Source: Holacanthus passer
Lineage: Eukaryota; Chordata; Actinopteri; Pomacanthidae
NCBI GenBank assembly: GCA_025331565.1
Contig: JAFREQ010000064.1
Location: 1,022,001 to 1,086,000 of the forward strand
DNA length: 64,000 nucleotides
Reading direction: 5' to 3'
The notes beneath the pieces are model-generated. The model was not told where the DNA came from. It did not search any database and worked only from the letters and a program-made list of their open reading frames with translations. Every line of letters starts with the position of its first letter. Position 1 is the first letter of the stretch. The position numbers were made by a program, and so were the translations under genes. Positions 1-12,130 of this stretch are shown here, one piece after another.

Positions 1-119
1 CCCACGAGCCTTTATGATATCACAGGACGGGAGTCTATAGAGTCTGAAGCTGCCACACGTCTTTGAAATCAATAAAGTCATAAAGTCGTACTCAGCCATG
101 TTGCTGCTGCTGCGCCTCC

Positions 120-251
120 ACTCGGCTCCCTCTGCTCCCTGCAGGTCTCCTTCAGTCCTTCCTTCCCTCTGTCCTCCCTCCTTCCTTAGTGTGACTGTGC
201 GTCCTTCATTCCTTCCTTCGTACCTCCCTCCCTCGCTCTCTCTCGCTGATG

Positions 252-289
<38 letters not shown>

Positions 290-296
290 CCTCATC
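120..296. repeat. Pyrimidine-rich tract with (CT)n microsatellite
   Basis: T/C-rich stretch of CCTTCCTTC and CCTCCCTC words leading into a clean (CT)n array at about 256-286. Open frames here give Ser-Leu repeats and are not coding. The first 119 bases of the window show nothing recognisable. Confidence 0.9.
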
Positions 297-378
297 AGTA
301 GGCTGGATGTGTGTCTCCACTCAGCCATATTAGTTGAATTAACATCGCCACAAGCAGACACGGCGATCACTCTGCTGC

Positions 379-392
379 GTCACCATGGCAAC
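379..392. promoter_or_regulatory. RFX X-box motif
   Basis: GTCACCATGGCAAC fits the RFX X-box consensus GTNRCCNNRGYAAC at every position. RFX factors bind such sites in promoters and enhancers, notably of ciliary genes. An NRF1-like palindrome lies 42 bp downstream. Function here is inferred; only the motif is seen. Confidence 0.5.
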
Positions 393-434
393 ACACAACC
401 ACATACATTCAGCTGTGGACGTGCACGCGACGCC

Positions 435-444
435 GCGCATGCGC
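435..444. promoter_or_regulatory. NRF1-like palindrome
   Basis: GCGCATGCGC is the NRF1 core and sits in a locally CpG-rich stretch (about 415-445). NRF1 sites typically mark CpG promoters. No transcript start or exon can be placed next to it. Confidence 0.4.
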
Positions 445-498
445 TTAAAGCAACAGATTACATGTGACAAAATGCAAGGATACAAATAATCAAGTTGT

Positions 499-541
499 AC
501 ACACACACACACACACACACACACGTCAGTCATCTGTTTAT

Positions 542-579
<38 letters not shown>

Positions 580-671
580 TTTGTGGACTCGCAGGACGAT
601 GCCAGAACGAACAGACAGCAAACACAAGCATACGATCAAAGCAGGGTTTCTCTACACTGTCAGCAGTGTGT

Positions 672-707
<36 letters not shown>
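499..707. repeat. Three CA/TG microsatellite arrays
   Basis: (AC)n at 499-524, (AC)n at 543-576 and (GT)n at 666-707, the last interrupted by one A near 677. Strand polarity flips between the second and third arrays, so the single strand could fold back. Frames across them are Cys-Val and His-Thr artefacts. Confidence 0.97.
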
Positions 708-709
<2 letters not shown>

Positions 710-1275
710 AAGTACATTATAGCGTGTAAGTGTATTAGAAGTTCCCCTCCAGTGTCTGCCTGCTCTGTCATTCAGCACATTGTGTCGCTTTAAACCCATT
801 TCTGAGCAGCGAGGAGGCAAACAAATGGCTGAAGTGTAACTGAGACAGGAAATGAGACGCCGGGCCTCGTCTCCAAGTGTCTGACGTTTAGTTTTGGAAA
901 CAATGAGCTTCAACACTGAACCCAGCCGTGTCGTTGGTGGATCTCTGGAAAAGTACAACCCGGGAAATCCAGCGTGAGAAAACAGATCACTGAATAATAA
1001 AGTTTAGAATAATGTGAATGCAAAGGAGCTCAGATGAGGAGTTCATAAAAGCCTGTTGTTTTTTATTTTAATGAAAGTTTTATGGAAAACTTTTTGTTCT
1101 TCATTGACGACATAAAATACTGCAAAAAAATCAATGAGCAGATTCCTGGAACGCACCATCTCTCCACCACAGTTCACTTCCTGCTTCTCGTCGTCTCTTC
1201 CTCTGGATCCTGAAGTGTGTTATAGTCTTTCACTGTGATCTGCTAATGAATCTCTCAAGGGTACAAGTGAGGGCA

Positions 1276-1277
<2 letters not shown>
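708..1277. other. Single-copy non-coding DNA
   Basis: No repeat, RNA gene or convincing exon seen. Confidence 0.5.
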
Positions 1278-1335
<58 letters not shown>

Positions 1336-1455
1336 GTGATAGCTGCCACCATTTTTCTGCTAGCATCAGCAAAGCCAGTCAATGCTAATGGACAACATCA
1401 CCACGCTTAAGTGTGATTGGATAAGGGGTGAGGCAGGAGAGGGGGTGTGCACTTC

Positions 1456-1487
<32 letters not shown>

Positions 1488-1545
1488 CATGTGTTTGTAT
1501 GAGTGTGATACACTCAAGGCCTGGTTAGTGCTAACACTCCCTTTA

Positions 1546-1579
<34 letters not shown>
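1278..1579. repeat. TG/TG/CA microsatellite cluster
   Basis: (GT)n at 1278-1338 with one C interruption, (GT)n at 1461-1487 and (CA)n at 1547-1579. Between them is ordinary AT-leaning sequence. Confidence 0.97.
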
Positions 1580-1582
<3 letters not shown>

Positions 1583-1959
1583 CTCTCCTGAATCCTTAAT
1601 GAGCGGTGCTGTGGGAGGCTGCCGACTGTAGCTGTGTTGGTATATTAAAACACTGGTAGAAACTCGCCGCCTTCCTTCACTAATAAAAGCCGTGGATGTC
1701 GAACATCAAGGCCGGCAGAGACACGAGAGGTTTGAGAGTAACAGCTGCTCTGCTGAGGAGGAAGCAGAGGGGTGATGCAAATCTCAGGCCTGGAAAAAAG
1801 CAGAATGATTGGTTCAGTGTTGAGAAGCGAGGAGAGTTTCTGGTCCCAGAGCTGCTTCCCTCCACTCTAAATTCACATTTAAACACTTACTCTTACCAAG
1901 CGTGTCATTGTGATGCAAATTAATGGAGAAGTCAAGCATCACTTTAAAATCTTTTACAT

Positions 1960-2165
1960 TGGAGCTCTGCAGCAACTGGTTATTTTCATTTATAAACTGT
2001 CGACTACTTTGATTAATTGTTTGTGTGTAAAATGCTAAAAAAAGTCACAATTTCCCCGAGACTGAAATGACGCCTTCACACGTCCTGTTTTTTTCATCCA
2101 ACAGTCCAAAACCTACAAATATGCAGATCACAGTGATACAACACCGAGAGAAATACAATATCCTT
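1960..2165 (+). mobile_element. Degenerate dispersed repeat fragment, family A
   Basis: Contains the words GCAGCAACTGGTTATTTTC, CTACTTTGATTAATTG, CACAATTTCCCCGAG and CAACAGTCCAAAACCTA in the order I remember from an abundant old teleost interspersed repeat ending in AATCGATTAATTGTTTCAGCTCT. Related fragments in this window are at 34705, 35808, 43670, 44760 and 56339. The family name and class were not determined. Confidence 0.5.
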
Positions 2166-2807
2166 CACATGTGACTTAAATGATAATCAGTCATCAAATC
2201 TGATTATTTTTAGATTTGACTGATTTCTTCAGTTCGAGTCAGTTTGTATTTGTTTGTCTTGGTATTTTGACCTGAACTGACTTTAACATTAAGACGTTGT
2301 TGTGGAGCCGCTTTCATCTCAACAGAACTGATATGTTGTATCTGAAATAGTCAGATCACCACAGCAATTTAACCAAGAATCTTTTCCTAAAAGCAACATG
2401 TCTCATTGATTTCTCATAATTTGATTATCAAGCTTTTGGCAGGAAACAGACATTGAATATTGGATCTGATATGAAATATTGATGGGGCCCAGAGGCTGTG
2501 GGTCTGCTGCTGCTCATCTCAACCTTCTCCCCTCACAGCGAGTCGCCCTGCCTCGGAATCGTCCGTGTACAAACGCGTGTTATCACCGTGACCGTGTGTG
2601 TTTACAGCTGCACACAGGGCGAGCGATCGGGTGCGCTCGGCACGACCCCGACACCCACGGGTGACCACGCTGGTCACCGCTCGGCGATCCCTCGCAGCAC
2701 CTCAATTAACCTCCATGGATGAAAGTAGCTTATATGTCTTCTTGAGAGGAAAGGCCGAGCACCCCGAGTTTGAGGTTATGGAAACTGAATCTGCCAGAGT
2801 GTTATAA
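2166..2807. other. Single-copy non-coding DNA
   Basis: AT-rich to 2470, then a CpG-richer patch at about 2540-2700 containing TATCACCGTGACCGTG and GAGCGATCGGGTGCGCTC. No splice-flanked frame or repeat recognised. Confidence 0.4.
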
Positions 2808-2940
2808 ATGAGGGGAAGGAGGGAGGAAAGGACTGAAGGAAGGAAGGGAGTGAAGCAATGGTGTCAGGAAAGATGAAGGAAAAAGGAAACGGAGGTAACG
2901 ATGGAGGACAGGAGGAAGAGCGAGGACGGCAGGGTGTGAA
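2808..2940. repeat. Purine-rich tract
   Basis: GGA/GAAGG-rich low-complexity strand with few pyrimidines. It generates the Leu/Pro/Ser-rich frames on the minus strand, which are not coding. Confidence 0.8.
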
Positions 2941-4084
2941 AGTATTTTATATTTTCCTTCATTGATGTGAATGTCTGGTGGGAGATGTTCACGGTAATGA
3001 CGGAGGCGTTCTGTTTCATATCTGCACAAAAATGTCGCGTATCCCTTTTCAAAGAGCATTAGAAAAAAAATCCAAAATTCTCCTTCAAGTCGCTGTAATG
3101 CGTAAAGGACACAGTGTGTAAAAGTGTAATCATATTGTCAGCTGAGTTACCTATTATCCCTTTAAAGCACCAGAATTTCTTCCATTTTTGTGTCAGTCAG
3201 TTTGTAAAAGCTGTCTCTAGTTTTTCTGGATGGCAGCGATTCTCGTGTCCTGACTCCAAGGACGGCCTCTAATACAGTTCTAATAGCGTTCACACAGGCG
3301 TCTGACAAAGACTCGCATGGAAATCAGTTTCTGCCTCAATGAGGAAGCGTACAGGAAGTCAGTCCTTAAATTCAGACACGGCTCCTCGGGGCCAGGAAAC
3401 ATAGGACATGAGGTGAAGTTCAGAGGGTGAAGTGAAGTCGGTGTAGAGACGTAGGTGGAGGCAATGAGATGCAAATTTATGTCTGTAAAATGTATTTTGC
3501 GGCGTCGGTGATTCCCAGAACCTGAGGTGATATTTTTATCCAAACATTGGAACCGGACGTTTTGTGGGTCAATCAGACACAAACTGCCGTCAGTCGCAGT
3601 TCAAATGTTTAATCTAAGTGACAGATTTGCAAACTGCAGCTCTGCCCAGTTGGGGAATCGGCCAAATTGTGGTCAAATTAAATAGTTCCCATCATACTCT
3701 TTAAATTTCATTAAGTGTGTCGGACTCAACTTCACATTCTGGACCGTCCTCTAATTAATGTGTTCGCAGCCATTTCAGGACCTAAAGTCTTGAGCCAGAA
3801 AAGATTTACAAACCCTGATTTACTGTCGGAGCGGAGGACTCCATTTTGGACAGATTCCCGGGTTCAACAGCGACTGTCGCTGCTTATTCAGGCAAATATG
3901 ATTGATCAAATCTAAGTGATGTCTGGGATCCCGCCTGACAGGCTGCCGGTGTCAACTCGCTCACAAGATGGTGACAAATATTGTGTTTGGCTGCTGCCTG
4001 AAAGTCAATCTCACCCGGTTTATATCACATTTAGTATCAGAGGAGATTTTCTAAAACAAAACAACAAAGCAGGGTTTCGTGTTT
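2941..4084. other. Single-copy non-coding DNA
   Basis: No tandem or dispersed repeat recognised. A minus-strand open frame of 100 codons at 3280-3582 has no recognisable domain and no convincing splice context, so it is not called. Confidence 0.4.
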
Positions 4085-4440
4085 AATCTCTAATATTTTA
4101 TGACGACATCTTTCAAGTATTTATGTGACAACGTTGCGGCAGTAAGAAAGAATCCGGTCCTGGTTGTTGACGCTGATAGAAAAGTCCATCCTGTTAGTTT
4201 GGCTCTGTTGATAAATGCAAAGTGCTTTTTCCAAGGCCGCCGTCTGAGACTCTCTACAAAGCTTCTTTCTTTCTCCACTTGAATCGCTCCTCCAGTCTCA
4301 CAGTGGGCCGATAACGCCGCTAATGGCTCTTCCAAAATCCTTATATGACTTAATGGAAGTTCACTCTTTTGAAACTGAGAGTGAAATGGGACTTTTTGCT
4401 TTCCGACAGCAGGAAACAGACGCACACCACTCATGAAATT
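4085..4440. promoter_or_regulatory. Candidate conserved non-coding block
   Basis: Complex, repeat-free sequence with long open frames on both strands (minus 4090-4434, plus 4100-4282), as can occur in constrained non-coding DNA. Words such as GGGCCGATAACGCCGCTAATGG and TTATATGACTTAATGG look binding-site rich. The call rests on composition only and neither frame resembles a known protein. Confidence 0.25.
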
Positions 4441-6066
4441 TTATCTAAAGGTCATTCTCTGAAATAGAGTATAAAGTAGTTTAATTTTTTTCTTCCTTTT
4501 TGCCCTTTTTTGACCACTGATGTAGATAACTCTCAGGATTTTATAGTGAGTAATTAGTTTCACACCTGACTGACTCAGAGCAGCTTCCTCGTAGTGGAAA
4601 TGAGCTTTTATGCTTTTTCCAGTGAGCAAAGATTTGGTGATTTGTGTGAATATCAGAAATGTATATTATATTAAATGCATATTTCTGTTCTGAAAAGTGA
4701 ATCTAAGGTAACATTTAACCATTGTTTCAACTTCATGAAGTCAGTGAACAACAGTAATGAAACCTGGATTATCAAATGCACCAAAAATATCTTTTCATCT
4801 GAAATCACCAAAACTAACTACAAACTAACTGAACCGATCGAGGTTTGGCACAAATGATTTCTGACTTTATGAACAAAAAACCTGGACTGAGTTTTTTTTT
4901 TTTTTAGTCAATCTCCCTTTTTCATTTCCAAACATGTGACACCGTCAGTTTTTCTGAAACCACTTTTCCATCACTGCCTCAACATCTCTCAGACATTTCC
5001 CGCAGGTTGAACTCGGGATGCGCCGCTCAGACAGACGGGGTCTCGTTTCTGTCACATCCAGTCAGAGCGGGACGAGTGAAGGACGACGGGCTGAGTCAGG
5101 ACAAAGCCTGGTTCAAACCCGGAGCACCTGAGCAGAATAAATGCCGTGTGTGGGTAATGGAGCAGCATGATGGCTACTTACCTTTCATAAATATGCTGCT
5201 CGAGACAGAACACAGACGTTCGCCGCGTCAGGAGGCATGAACTTTGATGTCGTTTGCATTCTAATGTTCTGCTTTCTATTCGCTGCAGACGACCTGATGT
5301 CAGAGCCAGAACCCCGCAGGTCTTTAAATAACACTTTCATCTGAACTCATTTGCACTGTCTTGTTATCTTATATCATAGACGTGCTCCTTGTCACGTGGA
5401 AATTAATTTTCCTTGTGGAGGTAATAACTGAACTGACTGAGGGTTTAGTGCCATGACTTCCACTCATGAAGCAGGTAGAGTATGTGAACTAGTCCCCGGC
5501 CAAGATGGAAAGAAAATAAATGGAGACATTAAAATACACTGTGAGTTTGCACCTTTTAATATTTTGAAATTTAACTCGCCCAATAACTCTCCTTAACTGC
5601 TTCTCACCTCCTTCCTCTGTAAGCAATCAAGGCCAGGTGATTAGAAAGGAAATGAATGTGCACAAATGTTCATTGAGTTTATCGTCCTCTCATATTTTTT
5701 TACTGAGCATCAAAGCTAAGTGTCTGTGAGCAGTGAAACCCTGACGGCCTCCTCCTCCGACCACCAGGACACGTTTCTCTGCAAAACAAGAGCTGAGCTG
5801 AGCAGGAGATCAGCTTCCTTTTTTTGAAATATGAATTAACTTATATGAAATAAGTTCACCATGTAAATGAGAACATAGTGGAACCCCAGCAACACCCTCT
5901 GTAAACTGACTAACATCAACTGGAGTCGTGAAACGTCCTGATATATTTTCTCGAACATCTGTAACGTCAGCAAAAAATTTTTTTACTGTGGTGGAGATCA
6001 GACACAGAAAGAGTTACTGTGTGCCACAAATCACAGTGTATGATCAGGCATTAGTTTATAGTGTCC

Positions 6067-6069
<3 letters not shown>
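4441..6069. other. Single-copy non-coding DNA
   Basis: No gene supported. A CpG-richer patch at 5000-5240 carries a 77-codon open frame without family resemblance. At 5290-5320 a 31-nt segment sits between a good acceptor (TTCTATTCGCTGCAG) and a weak donor (CAGGTCTTT), too little to call a microexon. Confidence 0.4.
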
Positions 6070-6110
<41 letters not shown>

Positions 6111-6216
6111 CCGTCCTCTCCTTCTCTGTCCTCCTGAGGAGACGATTTACGAGCAGCGGTAGCGACGTCTCAGGCCATCGGATCATGAAGGCTAACTTTC
6201 TGTCAGGACACAGCTG

Positions 6217-6263
<47 letters not shown>

Positions 6264-6542
6264 GATACATATACATACACAGCAGCACAAAACCCAGTAA
6301 ATTTTATGCTACTACAAATCCTCCTACTTAAGCTGGGTTGCACTGACTAAGGTTTATTTCTACACACACACACTCTCTCTCTCTCACACACACTCACACA
6401 CACTCTCACACACGCTCACACACACACCGGGAGCTACTTGTGGAGGAAGACGAGGAGGTTTTATTTGACTCTGGAGGGCTGTTTGATGGAAGTCATTATC
6501 TGATTCCTGCTCTAACCTGATAGAAGTGGATATTATAGCAGC

Positions 6543-6578
<36 letters not shown>
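6070..6578. repeat. Cluster of CA, CA/CT and TG microsatellites
   Basis: (AC)n at 6070-6108, (CA)n at 6219-6260, a mixed CA/CT array at 6362-6427 and (GT)n at 6545-6578. Dinucleotide frames are artefacts. Confidence 0.97.
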
Positions 6579-6582
<4 letters not shown>

Positions 6583-6981
6583 CTCCGGCGATACACAGCG
6601 TTATTTGTTTGTCAGTTCTGCTGCGTATCTATATGTGCAGATTCTTGCAGTGGGAAATGACTGTACTATACACGCACACGTTTCCAGTGTGCTACACACT
6701 GCTGCAGGTCGGCCGTTTAAAGACATGCAGCGGAGCTTGAACACATCAACCTGGCAGGTTCTGGATTCAGGAGGCTGCAACCAAATCTGGGAAGTCTCTT
6801 TCAAGTTTAGGGGACTTCATCAGTTCAACAGCCTAATGTCAAACTATGAACAGTCAAGCACAGACACACATGTATATGATGCAAATAAGAATAAGAATAA
6901 TAAATGTAGTGAGTGAAAAATCTAGGACGATCATAAACCTTTTTAAATCCTGGTTGAATTGGTATCAGTGTTTCTTTGCTC
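6579..6981. other. Single-copy non-coding DNA
   Basis: Nothing recognisable between the TG array and the CT tract. Confidence 0.5.
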
Positions 6982-6995
6982 GCTCTCTCTGTTTA

Positions 6996-7026
<31 letters not shown>

Positions 7027-7106
7027 GTTTATCTCTCTCTCTGTTTATCTCTCTCTGTCTGTCTCTCTCTGTCTCTCTCTCTCTCTGTTCTCCCTCTCTC
7101 TGTTTA

Positions 7107-7139
<33 letters not shown>

Positions 7140-7160
7140 GTCTCTCTCTCTCTGTCTCTC

Positions 7161-7230
<70 letters not shown>
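6982..7230. repeat. Long imperfect (CT)n tract with CTGTTTAT variants
   Basis: About 250 bp of (TC)n broken by recurring CTGTTTAT and CTGTCT units, so it is a compound array. The plus strand is almost purely pyrimidine, so H-DNA formation is possible. All Ser-Leu and Arg-Glu frames here are spurious. Confidence 0.97.
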
Positions 7231-8504
7231 ACGGTATCTGCAGAGTAATGGAGAGGTTTTCAGGGAGAAGCTCGAGTCGAGGCGAGCCGGGGTGAAGATG
7301 CTGTGAAATGATTTAAATCCTCCCACAGGATCTGTGTTGTGTCTCTGCAGAAATCAGACTGAAACACAGCAAGATGGAGGCAGAAAGTTAAGCTCAGTGG
7401 TTTGGAAGAAACAGTTCAGAGGGACAGCGAGATGAAGATGATCTCTGTCTGTGGAGAGCTGGGTGGCAGGAGGGTTTATGGGAAAGGAAGTCTTCAGCAT
7501 TAACATTACAGACCAAACAATCATCTCTGACATGTTTGTAAAAAGGATCTCGAGGTGTTCAGATTGGTTCATGTACTGATACTTGAAATTCAACTAGGCG
7601 ACTTTAGTGTAGCTGAGGACAAAGAAGACAAAACATTCTCATCTTCAGTGGTTTGAGAAACTCCTTCTGCAAAGGATGTGTAATTTGTATTCTTAAACAT
7701 CTTTGACACCACGAGTCTGGTTTGCATGTTAATAGACTTCTCCTCAACATGGATTGAATCTGCTCCGTCACTGCTGAGGCTCTGAGAGGCAGTTTCATGT
7801 TTGTCCCTCGATGTTGGAGTGAAACCGGAGACGTGTGTCAGTCTTCTTCTCTGGTTTGATTCATTTGACTGAAATTTCTATTAAGTGAACTCAGATGTGC
7901 TCGTCTCAGTCGTTGTGTGTTCACACTCGTCTTTAATGTTTGAAAGGGGAATTCAGAGTTCACACAGGACTCATTTGTTTTCTAACTGTTTTTAAGAAGA
8001 CTCCAGAGAGCAGGGCAGTGATGGGCCGCGTTTCCACACCCCATTGATTTCAAGTGTCTCATATCAGATCATTCAGATGTGATTTAATGCAATCTTTCTT
8101 TTATCTCTCAGAAATCTGATTATAACCAATGTGACTTTCTGGGCGATGTGCATTTTCACTCAGTGTGTGCTTCGTGGTTGCGTGTACACCTGCTGTTTGG
8201 ATGTGGGACAGCGACTCGATCGGCTCCAGATCCATGAAGAGGTTAACAGAGCAGCAGCCTCTGTGTCTTTAAAAGTTCTTTTTACAGTTTTGGGCCAAAC
8301 CGGAGCGTGACAGTGACACTTTGAAAGCTAAAAAGGCATAAAAGGCTTTTATGAGGATATGATTCATTTGTGTTTCCATCGGTGGCTGATTCTGGACGGG
8401 GAACGACATTAAAATTCATAATAAGTGGTGAAAACAATTTATGAGTTTATCATAAATAATGGCAGCACATTGTTCTTGTTTAAAGTTTCGCGACACTTCA
8501 ACCT
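7231..8504. other. Single-copy non-coding DNA
   Basis: No repeat, RNA or exon recognised. Confidence 0.45.
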
Positions 8505-8660
8505 TATCTTTTAATTAATTTCCCTCTGATCCCTGCCAGCGCAGGATAGCAAACATGGTTTTGGATGCGCTGCTGTGGCAGTAACCCTTCCTCCACCTGC
8601 CGTCACAGTAAACTCTGTTTGTCCTCTATTTATGGCCTTTGCAAGTTTTTATGTTCTTTC
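8505..8660. promoter_or_regulatory. Candidate conserved non-coding block
   Basis: Begins with TTTTAATTAATTTCC (homeodomain TAATTA core) and continues through a balanced, repeat-free segment with GCCAGCGCAGGATAGC and CTCTATTTATGGCC words. This resembles developmental enhancers in texture; conservation was not tested. Confidence 0.3.
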
Positions 8661-9882
8661 CATTAGTAATATATTCTGACCATGAATCTATACAAACCAT
8701 AACACCGAGAGCTTCAGGCTTCAGTGACTCCTCCAAATGTCTAAACATCTAAAGAATAGATATTTGTAAAATTAGATTTTCATCTTCTCTCCCACTTCTT
8801 CTAAAAGCTGTTATTTTCTAAGTAAGCTGTGACCTTTGTTTTATTACTGCTTCGCTCCTGTAAGTTGCTCTGAGTGCACAGACTGCAAAATAACAAAATG
8901 TCATGTCTGTGAGCGTAATGGATTCGTTTAGAGCTGCTATATCTGCAAAAAAGGAGAAATAAAAAACTACACAAAACCAGACAATCTTCAAATGCTGCCG
9001 AAGAAACGTAAGGTCACTCCTCTCAATTTAAAATTACTCAGAACAGATTATATTTGTCTGATCTTCCAGAAGGCGATCAGAAACATCCACTCCTCCTCGA
9101 GGATCTCTTCTCCGCCGCTGTACGACGGATGATTATATGTTGGCGGCGGTTGAAGAGTTCACGCGGAGGACGTATCGTTCCAGATAAGATTTCTGCTCAC
9201 GAGTGTCAGGAGAGTCTTCGTTTCTGTGCGTCTGAACTCGGCTGTCGGGGAAACACCAGCTGGGCTTCAGTCGATAAGCTGAGAGGAGGAAATGTGCAGC
9301 TCCACCAACTCTTATCAACTCTTTCTCTGGCTTCTCTCCTCTGCTGCTCCTTTCTGCTGCTTCACCAGTCAGCCAATGTGTTTTTCTCCTCCAGTTCTTC
9401 TCTGGGTTTTCAGGTCTGGTCAGTTTCAGACCGACTGATCAGAAACAAGCAAAGCAAAGGGGTGATTCGGATTTACCCCGACCGAGAGGTTAAACTGTAA
9501 AACCTGCTGCAATGATGAGATTATTCATCAATATCAATTTACAATAAAGAGCAAACAGGAAATGTTGCTGCTGGAAAACAGGCTCTCTGCTTCTGGAACT
9601 CTTTCAATCCTGAGTTTATATAGACTCCATAGACACAACCAAGAAATCAGGTGTCTTTGGTAGAAAGCCAACCATGTTAACCTGAGTTTCCTTTTAAAAC
9701 AAGATGGAGAAGATCAGGATAAATCGCTCTAATTAAATGTCGGAACTGATGAACCACAAATATTGATCAACAAATTTACTGAAGCTTGTTGGTCGATCCA
9801 AAGATGCATCTGACAACTGGTTTGTAAATGCACATAAAATCTATCTTAAGTGTAAAAATATACCTCTTTCAAGCTCTCTCTC
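8661..9882. other. Single-copy non-coding DNA
   Basis: A 148-codon plus-strand frame at 9054-9500 is serine- and leucine-rich, without recognisable domain or splice context; not called. Nothing else seen. Confidence 0.4.
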
Positions 9883-9944
9883 TGTGTGTGTGTGTGTGTG
9901 TTTGTTTGTGTGTTTGGTTGTGTGTGTGTTTGTTTGTGTGTTTG

Positions 9945-9983
<39 letters not shown>

Positions 9984-9995
9984 GTTGTGTGTGTT

Positions 9996-10045
<50 letters not shown>

Positions 10046-10188
10046 GTTGTGTGTGTACGCTGTCAAAAACACACGCACACACCTCTGCTGTAAGAAACAT
10101 TTAAGCATTACCAGTTTTGTCTTCAAAGAGAATTTGAGGCTGGTGGGTGGTGGGCACCACGTCGTGTGTGTGTATGTGTGTGCATGTT

Positions 10189-10231
<43 letters not shown>

Positions 10232-10336
10232 AGACCTTGCTTGCCTTTCATCTTTGATCAAGAACTAAATAAGGTCTCCAGCTCTGATCCTGTCAAACCC
10301 CTGAAACTCACACACTCCCTGAGGCTCCACACACCT

Positions 10337-10384
<48 letters not shown>

Positions 10385-10509
10385 TGTGTCTATAGTGAAG
10401 GAGATGACAGTGAAAGATACAAATGAAAAATAATTTTAGCTACCAAACTCTCTCTATCTTTAACATTTATGCCAAACAGCCGTCAATCGACTGTTCAACC
10501 AACAATGAG

Positions 10510-10583
<74 letters not shown>

Positions 10584-10678
10584 CGCACACGCACACACTC
10601 TACTCTTCACCCCCCTAACAACTCTCTTGCGAGGTGCATTACTGTGATTTGATGTAATGCACTTGATCATATTATATC

Positions 10679-10719
<41 letters not shown>

Positions 10720-10720
10720 G
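9883..10720. repeat. Five-array TG/CA microsatellite cluster
   Basis: Arrays at 9883-10057 (TG), 10164-10229 (TG), 10339-10389 (TG), 10510-10598 (CA, with AAAC and GCAC variants) and 10683-10720 (TG). The first contains the variant GTTTGGTTGTGTGTGT three times (9912, 9979, 10041), a higher-order unit of about 62-67 bp. Opposite polarity of the fourth array permits fold-back pairing. Confidence 0.95.
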
Positions 10721-11974
10721 TATCTATAAATAGACCTTCCTGCTGACTAGAGCTGTCAGTTTATTCCTGTGACAGATAAAATTGGCATTTCCTGGTTTAA
10801 GAAATAAACATCTGATTTTCATAAATGATTTTGGAGACGAGCTTCATTCAGCTCATGAAACCTCCATAAAGAAACTGTACATCGATGATATAGATATAAA
10901 TGCCCTCAGTGACACGTGATCCCTCCACTAACATTCAGACTATTGGTCATTACCAGCATATTCACTCATGCTTGTGTGAAATCCAATCAAACTGCCTGAA
11001 CAAAATCAATTCGAGCCTTTCAGTGACCTCGTTGGATAATTGAACATCTAACATCATCAGCAGTGGAACAAAACATGAATTCTGAAGCAGCTTCAGAATT
11101 TTCAGCATCTTCACTGAAACATCATACAGAAATATAGTGGCATCATTTTCAGTCCCATCAGGTCTCTGATCGTACGGAGACATAATGCACTTACTTCCCA
11201 GCATGCATTGAGTTTGAAGAAAACATACATGAATACAGGCCATAGTTGTTTCATTTAAAGATAATGGAAACGATGAGTCTGGTCCGACGCTGAATGTGAG
11301 AGTAAGTAATTAGCCTGATTGCACTGCAGCTGCTTGTTTGTGATATAATATATTCATAGTGTGTCGTTGTCTGGTTGAATATTGAGATTTCACTGGATGA
11401 AGAATTCACCATCTGCCATTTTTGCTGTAGTTAAAAAAAATAAACAAATAAAAATGGATGGATAAATAATTATCTCGTTATCTCAAGACAACGCGTTTCT
11501 GAGAAAATGACTTTATTATTTAGGATGAGATAATTAACTTGTGATCTCCAGATAAGATGGAACATGAAAAAAAAGTCTGAATATCTTTGAGGGAGATTTT
11601 CAAGATGTTTCAAATCTTGAGCAAAAGGTAAACAAAACCAGCGCCCACATCCCAGAACCTGCGAATCTGCTGAAAGTGGTGCTGAAGGAGTGAATGATTG
11701 ATGGGAAAAGGGAGGAAAAGGAGGGTTTGAAAAGGACCTGAGCGAGAGAGACGGATGGAGAAAAGGTGAAAAAGAGGTTTTAATGACAGCGAGGTCTCCC
11801 TCCACCTCCTCCATCACCTCCGCCTCCACCCGCCCGGCCGCCTCCCTCCTCCATCACTGCCCAGTTTGTTACTGAAGTTGTAGACGTAGGTGTGAGTGTT
11901 CCTCCGCTCAGACTGAGAGACTAATTAAATCTAATCCTTCCCCTCGGAGACGCTTCAGGTCTATTCTGAGAGGA
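10721..11974. other. Single-copy non-coding DNA
   Basis: No gene or repeat family recognised. A purine-leaning segment occurs at 11690-11780. Confidence 0.4.
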
Positions 11975-12130
11975 AACAGCATTATCCCGGGATAATCACA
12001 TTCACGCCGGGCCTGCTGGGAGCACGTCCGCCGCTGTCACTCAACACTCGCCTCCTATTCATCTTTAATAACTCCTCGCTCACACTTCCACACCTCTGCT
12101 TGTTCCCACAGCCGTAATCTGCTCAGTCTT
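11975..12130. promoter_or_regulatory. Candidate regulatory block with 16-bp palindrome
   Basis: A perfect palindrome ATTATCCCGGGATAAT at 11981-11996 places two divergent GATAA words back to back. The following repeat-free sequence includes GCCGGGCCTGCTGGGAGC and CATCTTTAATAACTCC. Enhancer-like texture; conservation untested. Confidence 0.3.

Noticed and set aside
5290..5320. 31-nt microexon between CGCTGCAG and GTCTTT
   Set aside because: The donor is weak, the segment too short to judge, and there is no neighbouring exon.
6846..7326. 149- and 115-codon Ser-Leu frames and an Arg-Glu frame on the minus strand
   Set aside because: Caused by the (CT)n tract at 6982-7230.
9828..10268. Long open frames rich in Cys-Val or His-Thr (also at 530-958, 6031-6288, 20018-20656, 27166-27751, 38714-38980, 45093-45329)
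   Set aside because: They are direct translations of TG/CA dinucleotide arrays with no splice or promoter context.
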